A stretch of DNA of 59,752 nt from an uncultured cyanobacterium (GTDB lineage Bacteria > Cyanobacteriota > Cyanobacteriia > PCC-6307 > Cyanobiaceae). Below, piece after piece: positions 7,631 to 16,944 of this stretch. How positions within the stretch are numbered: position 1 is the stretch's first letter; each line of letters opens with the position of its first letter. Both the position numbers and the translations under genes were made by a program. The notes below the pieces were generated by a model. The model saw only the letters and a list, made by a program, of their open reading frames with translations. It made no database searches and was not told the origin of the DNA. Location: the NCBI GenBank assembly GCA_903856805.1, contig CAIOCZ010000142.1, positions 1 through 59,752 of the forward strand, given 5' to 3'.

Positions 7631-9631
7631 TCAGGCGGCCTCGGTGTCCGGCTTGTATTCCGGGACGAGGCGAAGCATCAACCGGATCACCGAAGCATCT
7701 TCCCATTGGATCAGGGCCTGATCCAATTCCACGAGCAGCTCCTTGAGCTGGCCGGACGGGTGGTGGGGTTCGTTGGCCCGGCGGATCAGGGGGTGACGGG
7801 TGGGTTCGTTGCTGTCACTGATCAGCAGCTCCTCGTAGAGCTTCTCCCCTGGCCTCAGGCCGGTGTATTCAATGGCGATATCCCCTCGGGGGTTGGCCGT
7901 GTCACGCACCCGCAGCCCGGAGAGTTCAACCATCTGCCGGGCCAGATCAGCGATGCGCACCGGTTCGCCCATGTCCAGCAAGAACAGATCTCCCCCTTCT
8001 GCCATGCCCGTGGCCTGGAGCACCAGCTGAACCGCCTCCGGGATGGTCATGAAATAGCGGGTGATCGCTGGATGGGTGACGGTCACGGGTCCCCCCTGGG
8101 AGATTTGCTGATGAAATCTTGGAATCACCGATCCGGAGGATCCGAGCACATTGCCAAACCGCACCATCGACAAAATCGGGCTCCCCTGGATCCCTTGGGC
8201 GCGAATGTCGGCGGCGGCGGCCTGGATCAGCAGTTCGCAGATCCGCTTGCTGGCTCCCATCGCATTGGTGGGCCGCACGGCCTTGTCCGTGGAGATCAGG
8301 GTCAGCCGTTCGACTGAGCTGGCTAGGGCCGCTTGGATCACGGCGCGGGTGGCATGGATGTTGTTGGCAACACCAGCGCAAAGGTTGGCTTCCACCATCG
8401 GCACATGCTTGTAGGCGGCGGCATGAAACAGGGTGTTGATGCCATGGTCGCGGCAGAGCTTGGTGAGGCGGTCCGGATCGGCGGCATCGCCGAGCACGGG
8501 CACCAGGATTGTTTCCCTGGCTTGTTGGCGCAGTTCGCTTTCGATGGAGTACAGGGCATATTCACTGCGTTCGACCAGCAGCAACCTCAAGGCCCCAAGG
8601 CGGATGATTTGACGACAGAGTTCGCTGCCGATGGAGCCGCCGGCGCCGGTGACCAGCACCGCTTTGCCACGGACGGCCGCTTCCAGCAGCCTCGGGTCGG
8701 GGCTGGAGGGCTCCCGTCCAAGCAGATCTTCGATGGCGATGGGCTGGAGATCCGTGACCCCGCGCCGGCCGGTGGCCAGTTGGGCCAGGGATGGGATGGT
8801 CGACACTTTGAGCCCGCTGTGGGTCAGCTGGTCCACCAGCAGCCGTTTGCGGGTGCGTTCGAGGGATGGAATCGCCAGCAGCACCTGGTTGATGTTGTGA
8901 CGCTTGATCAGGGTCTGGATCCCTTCGGGACTGTGGATCGAGAGGGACTGGAGGGTGCGTCCGTGCAGCCGTCGATCGTCGTCGAGGAAACCCACGATGC
9001 GGAATTGAGGGTCGTTGCGCAGGGCCTGGAGCAGCATCATCCCAGCGCTCCCTGCCCCGTAGATCAGCGTTCCGGAGGTTTCCCGCGCCGTTCCCTGCAG
9101 GCTGCCGCTGATCAGGGTGTGCCGCACCAGCAGATCTCGCATCACGATGCGGCTGGAAATGGCCCCAGCGGTGAACAGCAGCCAGAACAGCAGCCAGAAC
9201 GAGCGGGGTGGCGGTGATCCTCCCAGCAGGGTGTCCGTCAGCAGCAGCACCAGCACCATCAAGCCGGAGCGAGGGGCCAGGCTGTAGAGGGAATGGCTCC
9301 CTGCATACCGGGTTAGTCCCCGGTACCAGCCCGAGGCAATCAGGACCGGCAGGCCGGTGAGGAGCGCGAGGGGCAGCAGGTTGGCATGGGCGCTCAGGAA
9401 GCTGAGGACACTTTCCCGATCCTGTAGACGAAGGGCAAAGGCTCCGCAGACCGACGCCAGGATCAGGAGGGAATCAAACAGCACCAAGGTCAGACGACGG
9501 GCGACGACCTGGCGACTAAGGGATCGCAACAGCGTCAAGGTCGGCAACCCTGAACGACGGGTCCAGATGGGACCGAATGGAAGATAGGACCTTGTGGCCT
9601 GCGCCACCTGCGAAAGGGCAGCTGTGATCAC
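7631..9631 (-). CDS. FlaA1/WbpM/CapD-type nucleotide-sugar 4,6-dehydratase, membrane-bound
   Basis: A 666-residue inner-membrane enzyme with four hydrophobic segments in the first 165 residues. Then come a CoA-binding-like Rossmann domain (GAGSAG about 193-198) and the catalytic SDR domain with TGAGGSIGS at 328-336. The active-site segment has Ser447 and MxxxK (Met458, Lys462) in place of YxxxK, which is the known WbpM/FlaA1 arrangement. It probably converts UDP-GlcNAc or a similar sugar to a 4-keto-6-deoxy intermediate for the polysaccharide. Its stop is 4 bases from the cyanoexosortase start, suggesting cotranscription with crtA, the companion and the phosphatase. The exact sugar cannot be read from the sequence. 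Confidence 0.9.
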   Translation of the reverse strand: MITAALSQVAQATRSYLPFGPIWTRRSGLPTLTLLRSLSRQVVARRLTLVLFDSLLILASVCGAFALRLQDRESVLSFLSAHANLLPLALLTGLPVLIASGWYRGLTRYAGSHSLYSLAPRSGLMVLVLLLTDTLLGGSPPPRSFWLLFWLLFTAGAISSRIVMRDLLVRHTLISGSLQGTARETSGTLIYGAGSAGMMLLQALRNDPQFRIVGFLDDDRRLHGRTLQSLSIHSPEGIQTLIKRHNINQVLLAIPSLERTRKRLLVDQLTHSGLKVSTIPSLAQLATGRRGVTDLQPIAIEDLLGREPSSPDPRLLEAAVRGKAVLVTGAGGSIGSELCRQIIRLGALRLLLVERSEYALYSIESELRQQARETILVPVLGDAADPDRLTKLCRDHGINTLFHAAAYKHVPMVEANLCAGVANNIHATRAVIQAALASSVERLTLISTDKAVRPTNAMGASKRICELLIQAAAADIRAQGIQGSPILSMVRFGNVLGSSGSVIPRFHQQISQGGPVTVTHPAITRYFMTIPEAVQLVLQATGMAEGGDLFLLDMGEPVRIADLARQMVELSGLRVRDTANPRGDIAIEYTGLRPGEKLYEELLISDSNEPTRHPLIRRANEPHHPSGQLKELLVELDQALIQWEDASVIRLMLRLVPEYKPDTEAA

Positions 9632-9895
9632 GAGCTTATTGGGTTCAGGCTTGTTGAGCTCTGGAAGCTTCCCAGTCGATCGGATAGAGGGTAGGGAGAT
9701 GGGGGGATCCGGGGGAATGTGAACTGTTTAGTCGTTGATTTTGATCGAAATTCTTCGGTGTGTTGGAACGGCTGCTGAGGTGATCTGCCGAGTGATGTTG
9801 TCAGTAAGACAGCCATGGATGCTCGGTGAATGGCAACAGAACCACCTGTTTCAGGTTGATGAGTTGGGACCCATCTTAACGGTATTTTCATCTTC
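9632..9895. other. Gene-free leader upstream of the FlaA1-like gene
   Basis: This 264-base stretch is AT-richer than its flanks and separates two minus-strand genes inside an otherwise tightly packed series. It probably carries the promoter of the FlaA1-like/crtA unit. I could not pick a convincing -35/-10 pair. A Ser/Pro/Thr-rich 87-codon frame runs through it but has no coding character. Confidence 0.4.
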
Positions 9896-10930
9896 TTAAG
9901 CGAACGGGGCGGATCTGCAGCGATCCAGCCAGAATCCCGCTCCCAGGGTCACGGCCGCCAACGGCAGCACCAAGGGGAGGCCCCCCAGCACCAAGGCGCC
10001 GGCCAACACCACCGTGCTGCCCCCATAGAGCCCGGCCACCTGCCGGTGCGACCAGCCGGCCTGATGGAGGCGCTGAAACAGGTGCAATCGATGGGCTTGG
10101 AAGATGGGCTGGCCGGCTCGCCAGCGCCGCAGCACGCAGAGGCTCGCATCGGCGAGCAGGGGGAGGGCCACCAGCAGCAGGCCAAGGGCCCCTCCTGGCG
10201 TGGGTTGCTGCAACACCAGCCCGGCCAGCACCGCCCCCAACCAGGTGCTTCCCACATCTCCCATGAACACCCGGGCCGGACTCCAGTTCCAGATCAGAAA
10301 GCCGATCAACGCTCCCACCACACCCCACAGGCTGGCACTGGTGCCCAGGGCGGTGAGGCTGAGGAGAACCACGCAACAGGAGGCCACCAGGCCATCGAGG
10401 CCATCCATGAAATTGACGAAGTTGATCACGGCCGTGATCGCGATCAGTCCGAGCGGCCACAACCACCAGGGCAGGGGTAGGGCGGCGATCGCCAGCAGGA
10501 CCCCGGCCGTGAGCAGCTGGGCGCCGTAGCGCAGGCCGGCTGGGAGATCCAAGCGATCGTCCAGCAGCCCCACCATGGCCAGGGGACAGCAGAGCAGCGG
10601 AATCCAGCTGGCCCAGCTGCCATCCCCTCCCAGCCCACTCAGCCCACTGCCCACCACCACGAAGGCCAGTCCACCGCCGCGGGGCGTGGGCTGGCGATGG
10701 GAACTGCGGGCGTTCGGCCGGTCCAGCAGGCGCCGGCGCAGCCAGGGAATCAGGATCCACAGCAGCGCCCAGCTGGCCAGAGCCCCGGCCAGCAGACGGA
10801 TCAGGGCCACCCCGCTGGGGTGGGAGAGGCTGGCGGGAAGGGCTGGAAGGTGGGGGATCACGGCGAGATCGGAGCAACGGCGCCCGGCGGGGCGATCATC
10901 GGTCGCAACGCGGCGGCCAAAGGCGTCCAT
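9896..10930 (-). CDS. WecA/MraY-type undecaprenyl-phosphate sugar-1-phosphate transferase
   Basis: A polytopic membrane enzyme of up to 344 residues that would start the repeat unit by moving a sugar-1-phosphate from a UDP-sugar to the lipid carrier. The glycosyltransferase family 4 hallmarks are all present: PRGGGLAF after the first helix, [30 protein letters not shown] and the histidine-containing loop [11 protein letters not shown]. The ATG at 10930 overlaps the upstream gene by 35 bases, and the first 40 residues look non-conserved. An internal GTG at 10811, just before the first membrane helix, is therefore a credible real start. It is the only initiating transferase seen in the locus. 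Confidence 0.88.
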   Translation of the reverse strand: MDAFGRRVATDDRPAGRRCSDLAVIPHLPALPASLSHPSGVALIRLLAGALASWALLWILIPWLRRRLLDRPNARSSHRQPTPRGGGLAFVVVGSGLSGLGGDGSWASWIPLLCCPLAMVGLLDDRLDLPAGLRYGAQLLTAGVLLAIAALPLPWWLWPLGLIAITAVINFVNFMDGLDGLVASCCVVLLSLTALGTSASLWGVVGALIGFLIWNWSPARVFMGDVGSTWLGAVLAGLVLQQPTPGGALGLLLVALPLLADASLCVLRRWRAGQPIFQAHRLHLFQRLHQAGWSHRQVAGLYGGSTVVLAGALVLGGLPLVLPLAAVTLGAGFWLDRCRSAPFA

Positions 10931-11522
10931 CCCAGCCGATGGCTCGCCAGAGCTGGGCCCGCAGCTGGTCGCGATGCAGTCGCCAGCTGGGTTCCGGTCG
11001 GCTGTCGTGGCCGATCACCGGTTCCCCTCGCACCTGCCAGCCGGCCCCAGCAAACAGGATCTGCCCAATCGCCATGGATCGGGCCAGATGGGTGTCACTG
11101 GTCACGATCGTGAGCCTGGAGCCGGCCGGGGCCCCCCGCAGCTGGTTGGCCAGGGTGGTGAGCTGGCCCACGGTGTCGCAACCATCGGTTAGGCGTCTGA
11201 GGCGCCCCTGATCGAGGGGCCATTGCCCCCGGGCCCGCAGATGGTGTTCGGCCATGGTCTGGTAGCGGCTGCTGCCCTGGAGCACCAGCAGGGCGGTGGG
11301 GTTCTGCTGCCAAAGCCGCAGGGCCTCATGGGTTCGCCAGGGATCTTCCACGAACACGGTGATGATGCTGGTGTCCGGGCTGTCGGCCTTCGGGGCCGGC
11401 AAGAGCGTGGGCCTGAGCCAGGGCCAGAACCACCACAGGACAGCGGGCCCCAAGAGCAATGGCAGCAGCAGGGCGCGACGCGGGCGGCGCGGTGGTGGTG
11501 GCACCGGCAGCTTGGCCATCAC
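10896..11522 (-). CDS. YdcF/ElyC-type DUF218 protein
   Basis: A 208-residue protein with one N-terminal hydrophobic segment (about 17-35) and a DUF218 domain. Family signatures include [12 protein letters not shown] and the [14 protein letters not shown] block. In Escherichia coli relatives (SanA, ElyC, YdcF) affect envelope integrity and lipid-carrier metabolism, so a support role in lipid-linked polysaccharide synthesis fits the position before the WecA-like gene. Its stop lies inside the 5' end of that ORF. The upstream neighbour stops at 11519, giving a 4-base ATGA overlap. The catalytic role, if any, is not established for the family. Confidence 0.8.
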   Translation of the reverse strand: MMAKLPVPPPPRRPRRALLLPLLLGPAVLWWFWPWLRPTLLPAPKADSPDTSIITVFVEDPWRTHEALRLWQQNPTALLVLQGSSRYQTMAEHHLRARGQWPLDQGRLRRLTDGCDTVGQLTTLANQLRGAPAGSRLTIVTSDTHLARSMAIGQILFAGAGWQVRGEPVIGHDSRPEPSWRLHRDQLRAQLWRAIGWDGRLWPPRCDR

Positions 11523-12457
11523 GGTGCCAGGGGGCGCACGGGAAAGGGCCGGGCCGGCTCCCCCAGCACCCCGTGGGCCGCGCTGAAGCCGGCCAGGTCG
11601 GCACTGATCCGCAGCACCGCCTCAAATCCCTTCGGGGACCGCAGCAGCAAGGGGCTGGCCAGCAGCTGGAACAGGCGGGTTGGCAGGGGCAGCAGCCGGC
11701 AGCGCCGCGCCGCATCGCCCTGGGCGGTGGCCGCCTGCAGGCGGCGCAGCATCTGCTCGTAGGTCATGGTGTCGTCCCCGCCGAGGGGGAGGTGGGCCGG
11801 CAGACCCCTGTCCCCTTCGGCCTGGCGGGTGCTCATGTGCAGGGCCACGGCCGCCAGCTGGTGGCAGTGCACCGGTTGGCGTAGGCCCGTGTCGGCGGGG
11901 AGGGGCAGCACCGGCAGGCGGCGCATCAGTTGGAGCAGTTGGCTCAGGTTGCGGTCGCCATAGGGGCCAGCGGCTCCGTAGATCAGCGTTGGAGCCAGGA
12001 TCGTGCAGGGGATGCCATGGTCGGCGCAGCGCCGTTGCACAAGGGTTTCCGCCTCCCGCAGACGCTGCACCAGCTGCCGATCGAAACGATTGGCGGCGAA
12101 ACGTTTGGTGATCACGGAGGAGGAGGAGCAGGCCACCACACCCCGCAGCAGATGGCTGTGGCGTGGATCGAACGCCAGCCACTGATCCAGAAAGGGCGCC
12201 AGGTGCCAGATCGGGGCAAAACTGATCCAGCGCTGGCTCCCGAATTGGGCCAGGCCTGTGGACGCATCGCCGGGCGCGGCAAGCAGGTCGCAGGGCACAA
12301 ATGGCAGGGTGTCAGGCCACTGTTGCGGGCGCCTGCGGCCAGCGGCGACGAGGGGTGTGCTGTCCGCCGGCACGGCCTGGGCCTGGAGGCGCAGGGCCGT
12401 CCCACTGGGGGTACTGGCGCCAAACAGGATGGGGCGGGTCATGCCGGCGCTGGTCAT
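11519..12457 (-). CDS. NAD-dependent epimerase/dehydratase-like protein lacking YxxxK
   Basis: The coding part begins at ATG 12457 (or ATG 12442), giving about 312 residues. It is coupled by a 4-base overlap to the glycosyltransferase upstream. The fold of an extended SDR is suggested by an N-terminal ILFGASTPSG strand-turn, a central serine cluster (CSSSSVIT) and LAPTLIYGAAG with a downstream H/V-rich PVHCHQLA segment. At the place where YxxxK should follow the serines the sequence is KRFAANRFDR, so the catalytic Tyr-Lys pair appears absent and the N-terminal glycine motif is degenerate. It may be a non-redox or divergent enzyme, or a binding protein. Longer upstream extensions of the frame lie inside the glycosyltransferase and are rejected. 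Confidence 0.72.
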   Translation of the reverse strand: MTSAGMTRPILFGASTPSGTALRLQAQAVPADSTPLVAAGRRRPQQWPDTLPFVPCDLLAAPGDASTGLAQFGSQRWISFAPIWHLAPFLDQWLAFDPRHSHLLRGVVACSSSSVITKRFAANRFDRQLVQRLREAETLVQRRCADHGIPCTILAPTLIYGAAGPYGDRNLSQLLQLMRRLPVLPLPADTGLRQPVHCHQLAAVALHMSTRQAEGDRGLPAHLPLGGDDTMTYEQMLRRLQAATAQGDAARRCRLLPLPTRLFQLLASPLLLRSPKGFEAVLRISADLAGFSAAHGVLGEPARPFPVRPLAP

Positions 12458-13284
12458 TGGCGCGAGGTCGTGGCCCGTTGGCGCTGGATCACCACGGTGC
12501 CGAGGCGGTAGAGATAGCGCAGCAGGAAGGGCACCGCCCAGCCCAGGCCGAAGGCGCGCCGGTAGGCGCAGCGGACCTCCTGCAGGCGCCGCCGGGTCTG
12601 CTGGCCGCTGATGCCGCCATCGCCCATGTGCACCAGTTCCAGATCCCGCAGGACCACGGCCAGATCGGGATGGGCGGAGAGTTGGAGGAAGTAGTCGAGG
12701 TCGGCGCTCAGCCGGAAGCCCGGGGCGTAACGGGCCAGGCGCGCCCGGGCGCCCGGCCCGATCAGGGTGGCCTGGTGGGGCGGGGTGAATCCCAGCGCCA
12801 GGGAGCGGCGGTAGGAGTGGGACCAGTGAAAGGCCGTGCGGCGGCCCAGCTGGCCACTGGCGGCATCGGCGTAGCGACCGCGGCAGATCAACAGGTCGGG
12901 GGCCGGAGCTGCCGTCAGGGCATCGGCAGCCAGGCCATCGGCAATCAGGGCATCGGTCGCGTTGGCGAACACATCGGGGCCGGCGGCCCAGTCGTCGCTT
13001 CCCCAGAACAGAACCCAGCTCGATGGCGGGGCGGCGGCGAAGCCCTGGTTCATGGCTCCGAAGATGCCGGGCTCTCCTGGATCCTGGGGGTGCCAGCTGA
13101 AACGTCCATCCTGGTCGCAGAGCTGCTGGAGCCAGTGGCGGTGCTCCGGGCCGCTGGGGCCGTCGATGAACAGCACCTGCCAATGGGGCCAGCTCTGGCC
13201 CTGCAGGGACTGCACCAGGCGGGGCAGCTGCCGCCAGGAGTCCAGGGTGGGCACGATCAGGGTGATCGCTGGCTCAGCCGTCAC
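12454..13284 (-). CDS. Glycosyltransferase family 2
   Basis: A 276-residue inverting GT-A transferase. The start ITLIVPTLDSWRQLPRLVQSL is the usual GT2 opening strand, followed by a Q-rich helix and the SDDW acidic motif (about residue 91-94) that would hold the divalent metal and nucleotide. No membrane helix precedes it, so it is cytoplasmic or peripheral. It overlaps the carbamoyltransferase end by 11 bases and the SDR-like gene by 4. The sugar donor cannot be determined. Confidence 0.88.
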   Translation of the reverse strand: MTAEPAITLIVPTLDSWRQLPRLVQSLQGQSWPHWQVLFIDGPSGPEHRHWLQQLCDQDGRFSWHPQDPGEPGIFGAMNQGFAAAPPSSWVLFWGSDDWAAGPDVFANATDALIADGLAADALTAAPAPDLLICRGRYADAASGQLGRRTAFHWSHSYRRSLALGFTPPHQATLIGPGARARLARYAPGFRLSADLDYFLQLSAHPDLAVVLRDLELVHMGDGGISGQQTRRRLQEVRCAYRRAFGLGWAVPFLLRYLYRLGTVVIQRQRATTSRQ

Positions 13285-15025
13285 GGCGGATCACCACGTC
13301 GCCCAGCACCAGCACGTCCATCTTGGTCCGCAGAAAGCAGTCCATGGCTTGGGCCGGAGTGCACACGATCGGTTCGTTTTCGTTGAACGAGGTGTTGAGC
13401 ACCATCGGCACCCCGGTGCGTTCAGCGAAGGCGCGGATCAGGTGGTAGTAGCGCCCATTGGCTGCGGCGGTCACGGTCTGGAGGCGGCCCGTGCCATCCA
13501 CATGGGTGACGGCAGGAATCGAGGAGCGTTTCTCTTCCCGGATGCCATACACCTGCATCATGAACGGCACCTCCCCGTCCAGGGTGAACCAGTCCGCCAC
13601 CGCCTCCCGCAGCACCGACGGGGCAAAGGGCCGGAACGACTCCCGTCGTTTGATCTTCAGGTTCAGGATGTCCTTCATGTCCGCCCGGCGCGGATCACCC
13701 AGGATCGAGCGGTGGCCGAGGGCCCGCGGACCCCATTCCATGCGGCCGTCAAACCAGCCGATCACCAGCCCGTCGCTGATGGCGTCGGCCACTTCCTCGC
13801 AGAGGGCGGTGGCGTCCAGTCGCCGCTGGCTGCAGCCCGCCTCGCTGAGGGCGGCGGCCGTGGCGGGGTCCTGCAGCAGGGCGTCGATCTCGCCAGGTCC
13901 CGGTTCGGTGCCGAGGTAGGCGTTGGCCATCGGTTGACAGCGCGGCAGTCCCCGTTCATGCCAGACCGCCAGTGCGGCACCAAGGGCCCCGCCGGCGTCG
14001 CCCGCCGCCGCCTGGACAAACACCGAGCGGAAGGGGGTGGCCAGGGTCACCTTGCCGTTGGCGACGGAGTTGGCGCCGCAGCCACCGGCGATGCAGAGCT
14101 GGTCGATCGGGTGCTGGCGGTGCAGGGCGCGCAGCAGGTGGAAAAACGCCTCCTCGTACATCGCCTGGGCCGAGCGGGCGAGGTCCATGTGGTGCTGCTC
14201 CAGCGGGTGGTCGGCCCGACGGGCCGGACCCAGCAGGGTTTCCAGGGCCGGGGCCCAGTGTTGCCCCACCACCGGCGAGCCATGGCTCCATTGATGGGGC
14301 AGGTTGCGGGTGGCGTGCTGGAAGTAGGTGAGATTGAGTTGATAGGTGCCGTCCTCCTGCAGCAGGACCAGCTGGCGCATGGCCTCGAGCTGGCGTGGTT
14401 CGCCGTAGGGGGCCAGGCCCATCACCTTGTATTCATCACCATAATTAGGAAATCCCAGATATTGGGTGATAGCGGTATAAAAGGCACCTAGGGAATGGGG
14501 GAAGTAAATCTGGCCATCCAGGCGTAGATCGGTGCCCGATCCCTGACCCCAGGCGCCGCTGGCAAAATCACCGAAGCCGTCCACGGAGATCACCGCCGCC
14601 GCCTCGAAGGGGGAGGCAAAGAAGGCCGAGGCCAGGTGGGCGCGGTGGTGCTCAATAAAATGCAGTTCAGCGCGGCAGGGCTGCCCGGGAAAGGCCTGCT
14701 CTAATTGCTGGGCCAGGCCGGAGCGTTCCCGTTTGTTGCGCCAACGGTTCAGCAGAAAGCGGGGGTCCGGCCGTTTGGCCAGGGCGTAGGCCACCTTCCG
14801 CCAACGGTGCGCTCCCGGTTGGGAGTTGATGGCGATGTGGTCGACATCGGCCAGGGTGAGGCCTGAATCGGCGAGGCACCAGGCGATCGCCTGGGAGGGA
14901 AAACCTGCCCAGTGTTTGACGCGCCGGAAGCGTTCCTCCTCCGCAGCGGCCACGATCTTGCCGTCCTGCACCAGGGCGGCCGCCGCATCGGCGTGGAAAG
15001 CGTTGATGCCGAGAATGACGGGCAT
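13274..15025 (-). CDS. Carbamoyltransferase, NodU/CmcH family
   Basis: A 583-residue enzyme that would transfer a carbamoyl group from carbamoyl phosphate via an AMP intermediate to a sugar hydroxyl. The start at ATG 15025 gives the conserved opening VILGINAFHADAAAALV. Kae1-like residues follow: HHRAHLASAFF (about 122-132), ISVDGFGD, and GGCGANSVANGK (about 313). The C-terminal domain shows the diagnostic WGPRALGHRSILGDPR (about 430-445) and NTSFNENEPIV. A longer frame with a Pro/Ser-rich leader (ATG at 15106) exists but is not conserved-looking. The gene lies between an amidotransferase and a GT2, so the target is probably a sugar of the exported polymer or its precursor. Confidence 0.92.
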   Translation of the reverse strand: MPVILGINAFHADAAAALVQDGKIVAAAEEERFRRVKHWAGFPSQAIAWCLADSGLTLADVDHIAINSQPGAHRWRKVAYALAKRPDPRFLLNRWRNKRERSGLAQQLEQAFPGQPCRAELHFIEHHRAHLASAFFASPFEAAAVISVDGFGDFASGAWGQGSGTDLRLDGQIYFPHSLGAFYTAITQYLGFPNYGDEYKVMGLAPYGEPRQLEAMRQLVLLQEDGTYQLNLTYFQHATRNLPHQWSHGSPVVGQHWAPALETLLGPARRADHPLEQHHMDLARSAQAMYEEAFFHLLRALHRQHPIDQLCIAGGCGANSVANGKVTLATPFRSVFVQAAAGDAGGALGAALAVWHERGLPRCQPMANAYLGTEPGPGEIDALLQDPATAAALSEAGCSQRRLDATALCEEVADAISDGLVIGWFDGRMEWGPRALGHRSILGDPRRADMKDILNLKIKRRESFRPFAPSVLREAVADWFTLDGEVPFMMQVYGIREEKRSSIPAVTHVDGTGRLQTVTAAANGRYYHLIRAFAERTGVPMVLNTSFNENEPIVCTPAQAMDCFLRTKMDVLVLGDVVIRRDG

Positions 15026-15128
15026 GGTGGCGCGGTGGGTGGACGGCGATGGTGGGGGTGGATGGGGCTGGGACTTGACCAAGAGCGGGGCCGGTCCGGT
15101 TGCCAATCAAGGAAGACTTCAGGGCAAC

Positions 15129-16943
15129 TCAATCGCCATGGCTCGGGCCCCGCGGCAATTCCAGGCCGAGATGCTCCCGCAGCCAACGATCCAGCACCAT
15201 CAGGCTGAAGCGGCGGTACCAGGGGGCCAGGTCGAGCCCGGGCGGTGTGGCCGGCAGGGTCAGGGCCAGGGGGCTGGCGGGGTCGTCGAGCCATAGCTGG
15301 AACGGGAAGCGGAAGCCCTGCTTGGGACGGTTCAGGAACCAGGCGGGCAGTTCCGGCACCGCCTCCCGGAGCAGGGCCTTGCCGCTGGCCAGGCGTTGCT
15401 GGGCCGGGATCGCCTGCAGCTGGGTTTGCAGCTGGGAATCCACTAGGGGCAGGCGCAGTTCCAGGCCCATCGCCATGGCCATCGCATCGCTGTCTGGCAA
15501 GAGCTGGTTGCGCAGATAATGGCGGCCCTCCAGCCAGGCGACCCGATCCAGATCCGCCCAATCCTGGGGGGGATCGCCGCCGTTGGTCTCAGCCGGGGGG
15601 CTGGTCAGGCCCCAGCGGCGCAGCAGGGCCGTCACTTCAGGGGGCGTGAACAGTCCCCGGAAACAGAGGTAGCTGGCCTGCAGCGAGGCCGGGGCGGCCA
15701 GCAGGGCCGCCAGTCGTTGTCGTTTCTGGTGCCGTCCCCCCGGGCCATGGCGCAGGCCGGCACTGGCCAGGGCCGCCAGCGGACCGAGGCGCCGTCGCCA
15801 GCGGGCCAGGCGCGGCACGGTGGCAAAGCTTGGATACCCCCCGAACAGTTCATCGCCCCCTAGGCCGGACAGGGCGACCTTCAGGCCCGCCTCCGTCGCC
15901 AGCTTGGAGACACACCAGGTGTTGTAGCCATCGATCGAGGGCTGATCCTGGTTCGCCAGAAAGGCGGGCAACCAGTCGCGGGCCTTGTCGGCGCTCAGGC
16001 TCAGGGGGGTATGGCGGGCGCCGAACTGGGCGGCGATCCGCGCTGCCGGCTCCGATTCGTCGAAACCGGCGGCAGCGGCGTCGGTGAAACCGATCGTGAA
16101 CGTGTGCAGGCCCCGGGGGGCCAGGGCCAGCAGGGCCGCTGAATCCAGGCCACTGCTCAGGAACAGACCCACCGGCACATCGCTCACCATGTGGGCGGCC
16201 ACCGAGGCTTCCAGGGCCTGGCGGGCGTGGTTCACCGCTTCGGCCGCCGGCCAGGCTGCCGTGCCCGGCACGCTGCTTTCCGGGAGGGGCGCCACCGGGA
16301 TCAGCCGCAGTTGGCCCGCCTGCCAGTGGGCGCTGTGGCCGGCCGGCAGGCGGCTGACCCCTGCCACCAAGGTGGCGGGCTCGGCCACGGAACCCCGGGC
16401 CAGGTAGGTGGCGAGGGCCGTGCCATCCAATTGCCGGTCGATCAGATCACTGGCCAGCAGGGCGCGCAACTCCGAGGCGAAGGCCAGTTCGCCCCCTGGC
16501 CCCTGCCAGAAATACAGCGGCTTGATGCCGTGGGGATCCCTGGCCAGTAGGGCGGTGCCTTCCTGGCGGTCCACCAGGCAGAAGGCGTACATGCCCCGCA
16601 GATCGGGGAGGCCGGCGGGCCCGAAGGCGATCAGCCACTGAAGCAGCACTTCGGTGTCTCCGCTGCCACGGAACCGGTGCCCGCGGGCCTCCAGCCGTTG
16701 GCGCAGGGCGCCGTGGTTGTAAATCTCTCCGTTGAACACCAGCTGCCAACGACCACAACCTGAGGCCATCGGCTGGTGGCCAGTGGGCGAGAGATCGAGA
16801 ATCGCCAGGCGGCGATGGACCAGGCAGGTGTCCGCGGTGCGCCACACCCCGGCATCATCGGGGCCCCGGTGGGCCAGCTTGGGCCCTACCCGTTCGGCGA
16901 ACTGTCCAGGGTCACGGCCCAGCAGGCCGGCGATGCCACACAT
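15129..16943 (-). CDS. Asparagine synthase-type glutamine amidotransferase
   Basis: A 604-residue protein starting MCGIAGLLG, so the N-terminal nucleophile is Cys2 after Met removal. The glutaminase domain also shows HRRLAILDLS and FNGEIYNH. The synthetase PP-loop is LSSGLDSAALLAL at about residue 260, and GLGGDELFGGY follows. In exopolysaccharide loci such proteins usually amidate uronic acids or similar carboxyl groups, not aspartate, and the surroundings favour that here. It follows the GT4 gene stop by a single base and precedes the carbamoyltransferase by 103 bases. A frame extending 51 codons upstream (to 17096) overlaps the GT4 and is rejected. Confidence 0.9.
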   Translation of the reverse strand: MCGIAGLLGRDPGQFAERVGPKLAHRGPDDAGVWRTADTCLVHRRLAILDLSPTGHQPMASGCGRWQLVFNGEIYNHGALRQRLEARGHRFRGSGDTEVLLQWLIAFGPAGLPDLRGMYAFCLVDRQEGTALLARDPHGIKPLYFWQGPGGELAFASELRALLASDLIDRQLDGTALATYLARGSVAEPATLVAGVSRLPAGHSAHWQAGQLRLIPVAPLPESSVPGTAAWPAAEAVNHARQALEASVAAHMVSDVPVGLFLSSGLDSAALLALAPRGLHTFTIGFTDAAAAGFDESEPAARIAAQFGARHTPLSLSADKARDWLPAFLANQDQPSIDGYNTWCVSKLATEAGLKVALSGLGGDELFGGYPSFATVPRLARWRRRLGPLAALASAGLRHGPGGRHQKRQRLAALLAAPASLQASYLCFRGLFTPPEVTALLRRWGLTSPPAETNGGDPPQDWADLDRVAWLEGRHYLRNQLLPDSDAMAMAMGLELRLPLVDSQLQTQLQAIPAQQRLASGKALLREAVPELPAWFLNRPKQGFRFPFQLWLDDPASPLALTLPATPPGLDLAPWYRRFSLMVLDRWLREHLGLELPRGPSHGD

Positions 16944-16944
16944 C

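Noticed and set aside
9628-9891. 87-codon minus-strand frame overlapping the FlaA1-like start by ATGA
   Set aside because: The Ser/Pro/Thr-rich sequence shows no fold or motif and lies in an AT-rich leader; the overlap is probably chance.
12458-13183. N-terminal extension of the SDR-like gene
   Set aside because: The extension is antisense-free but lies in another frame of the GT2 gene and has Arg/Pro-rich shadow composition.
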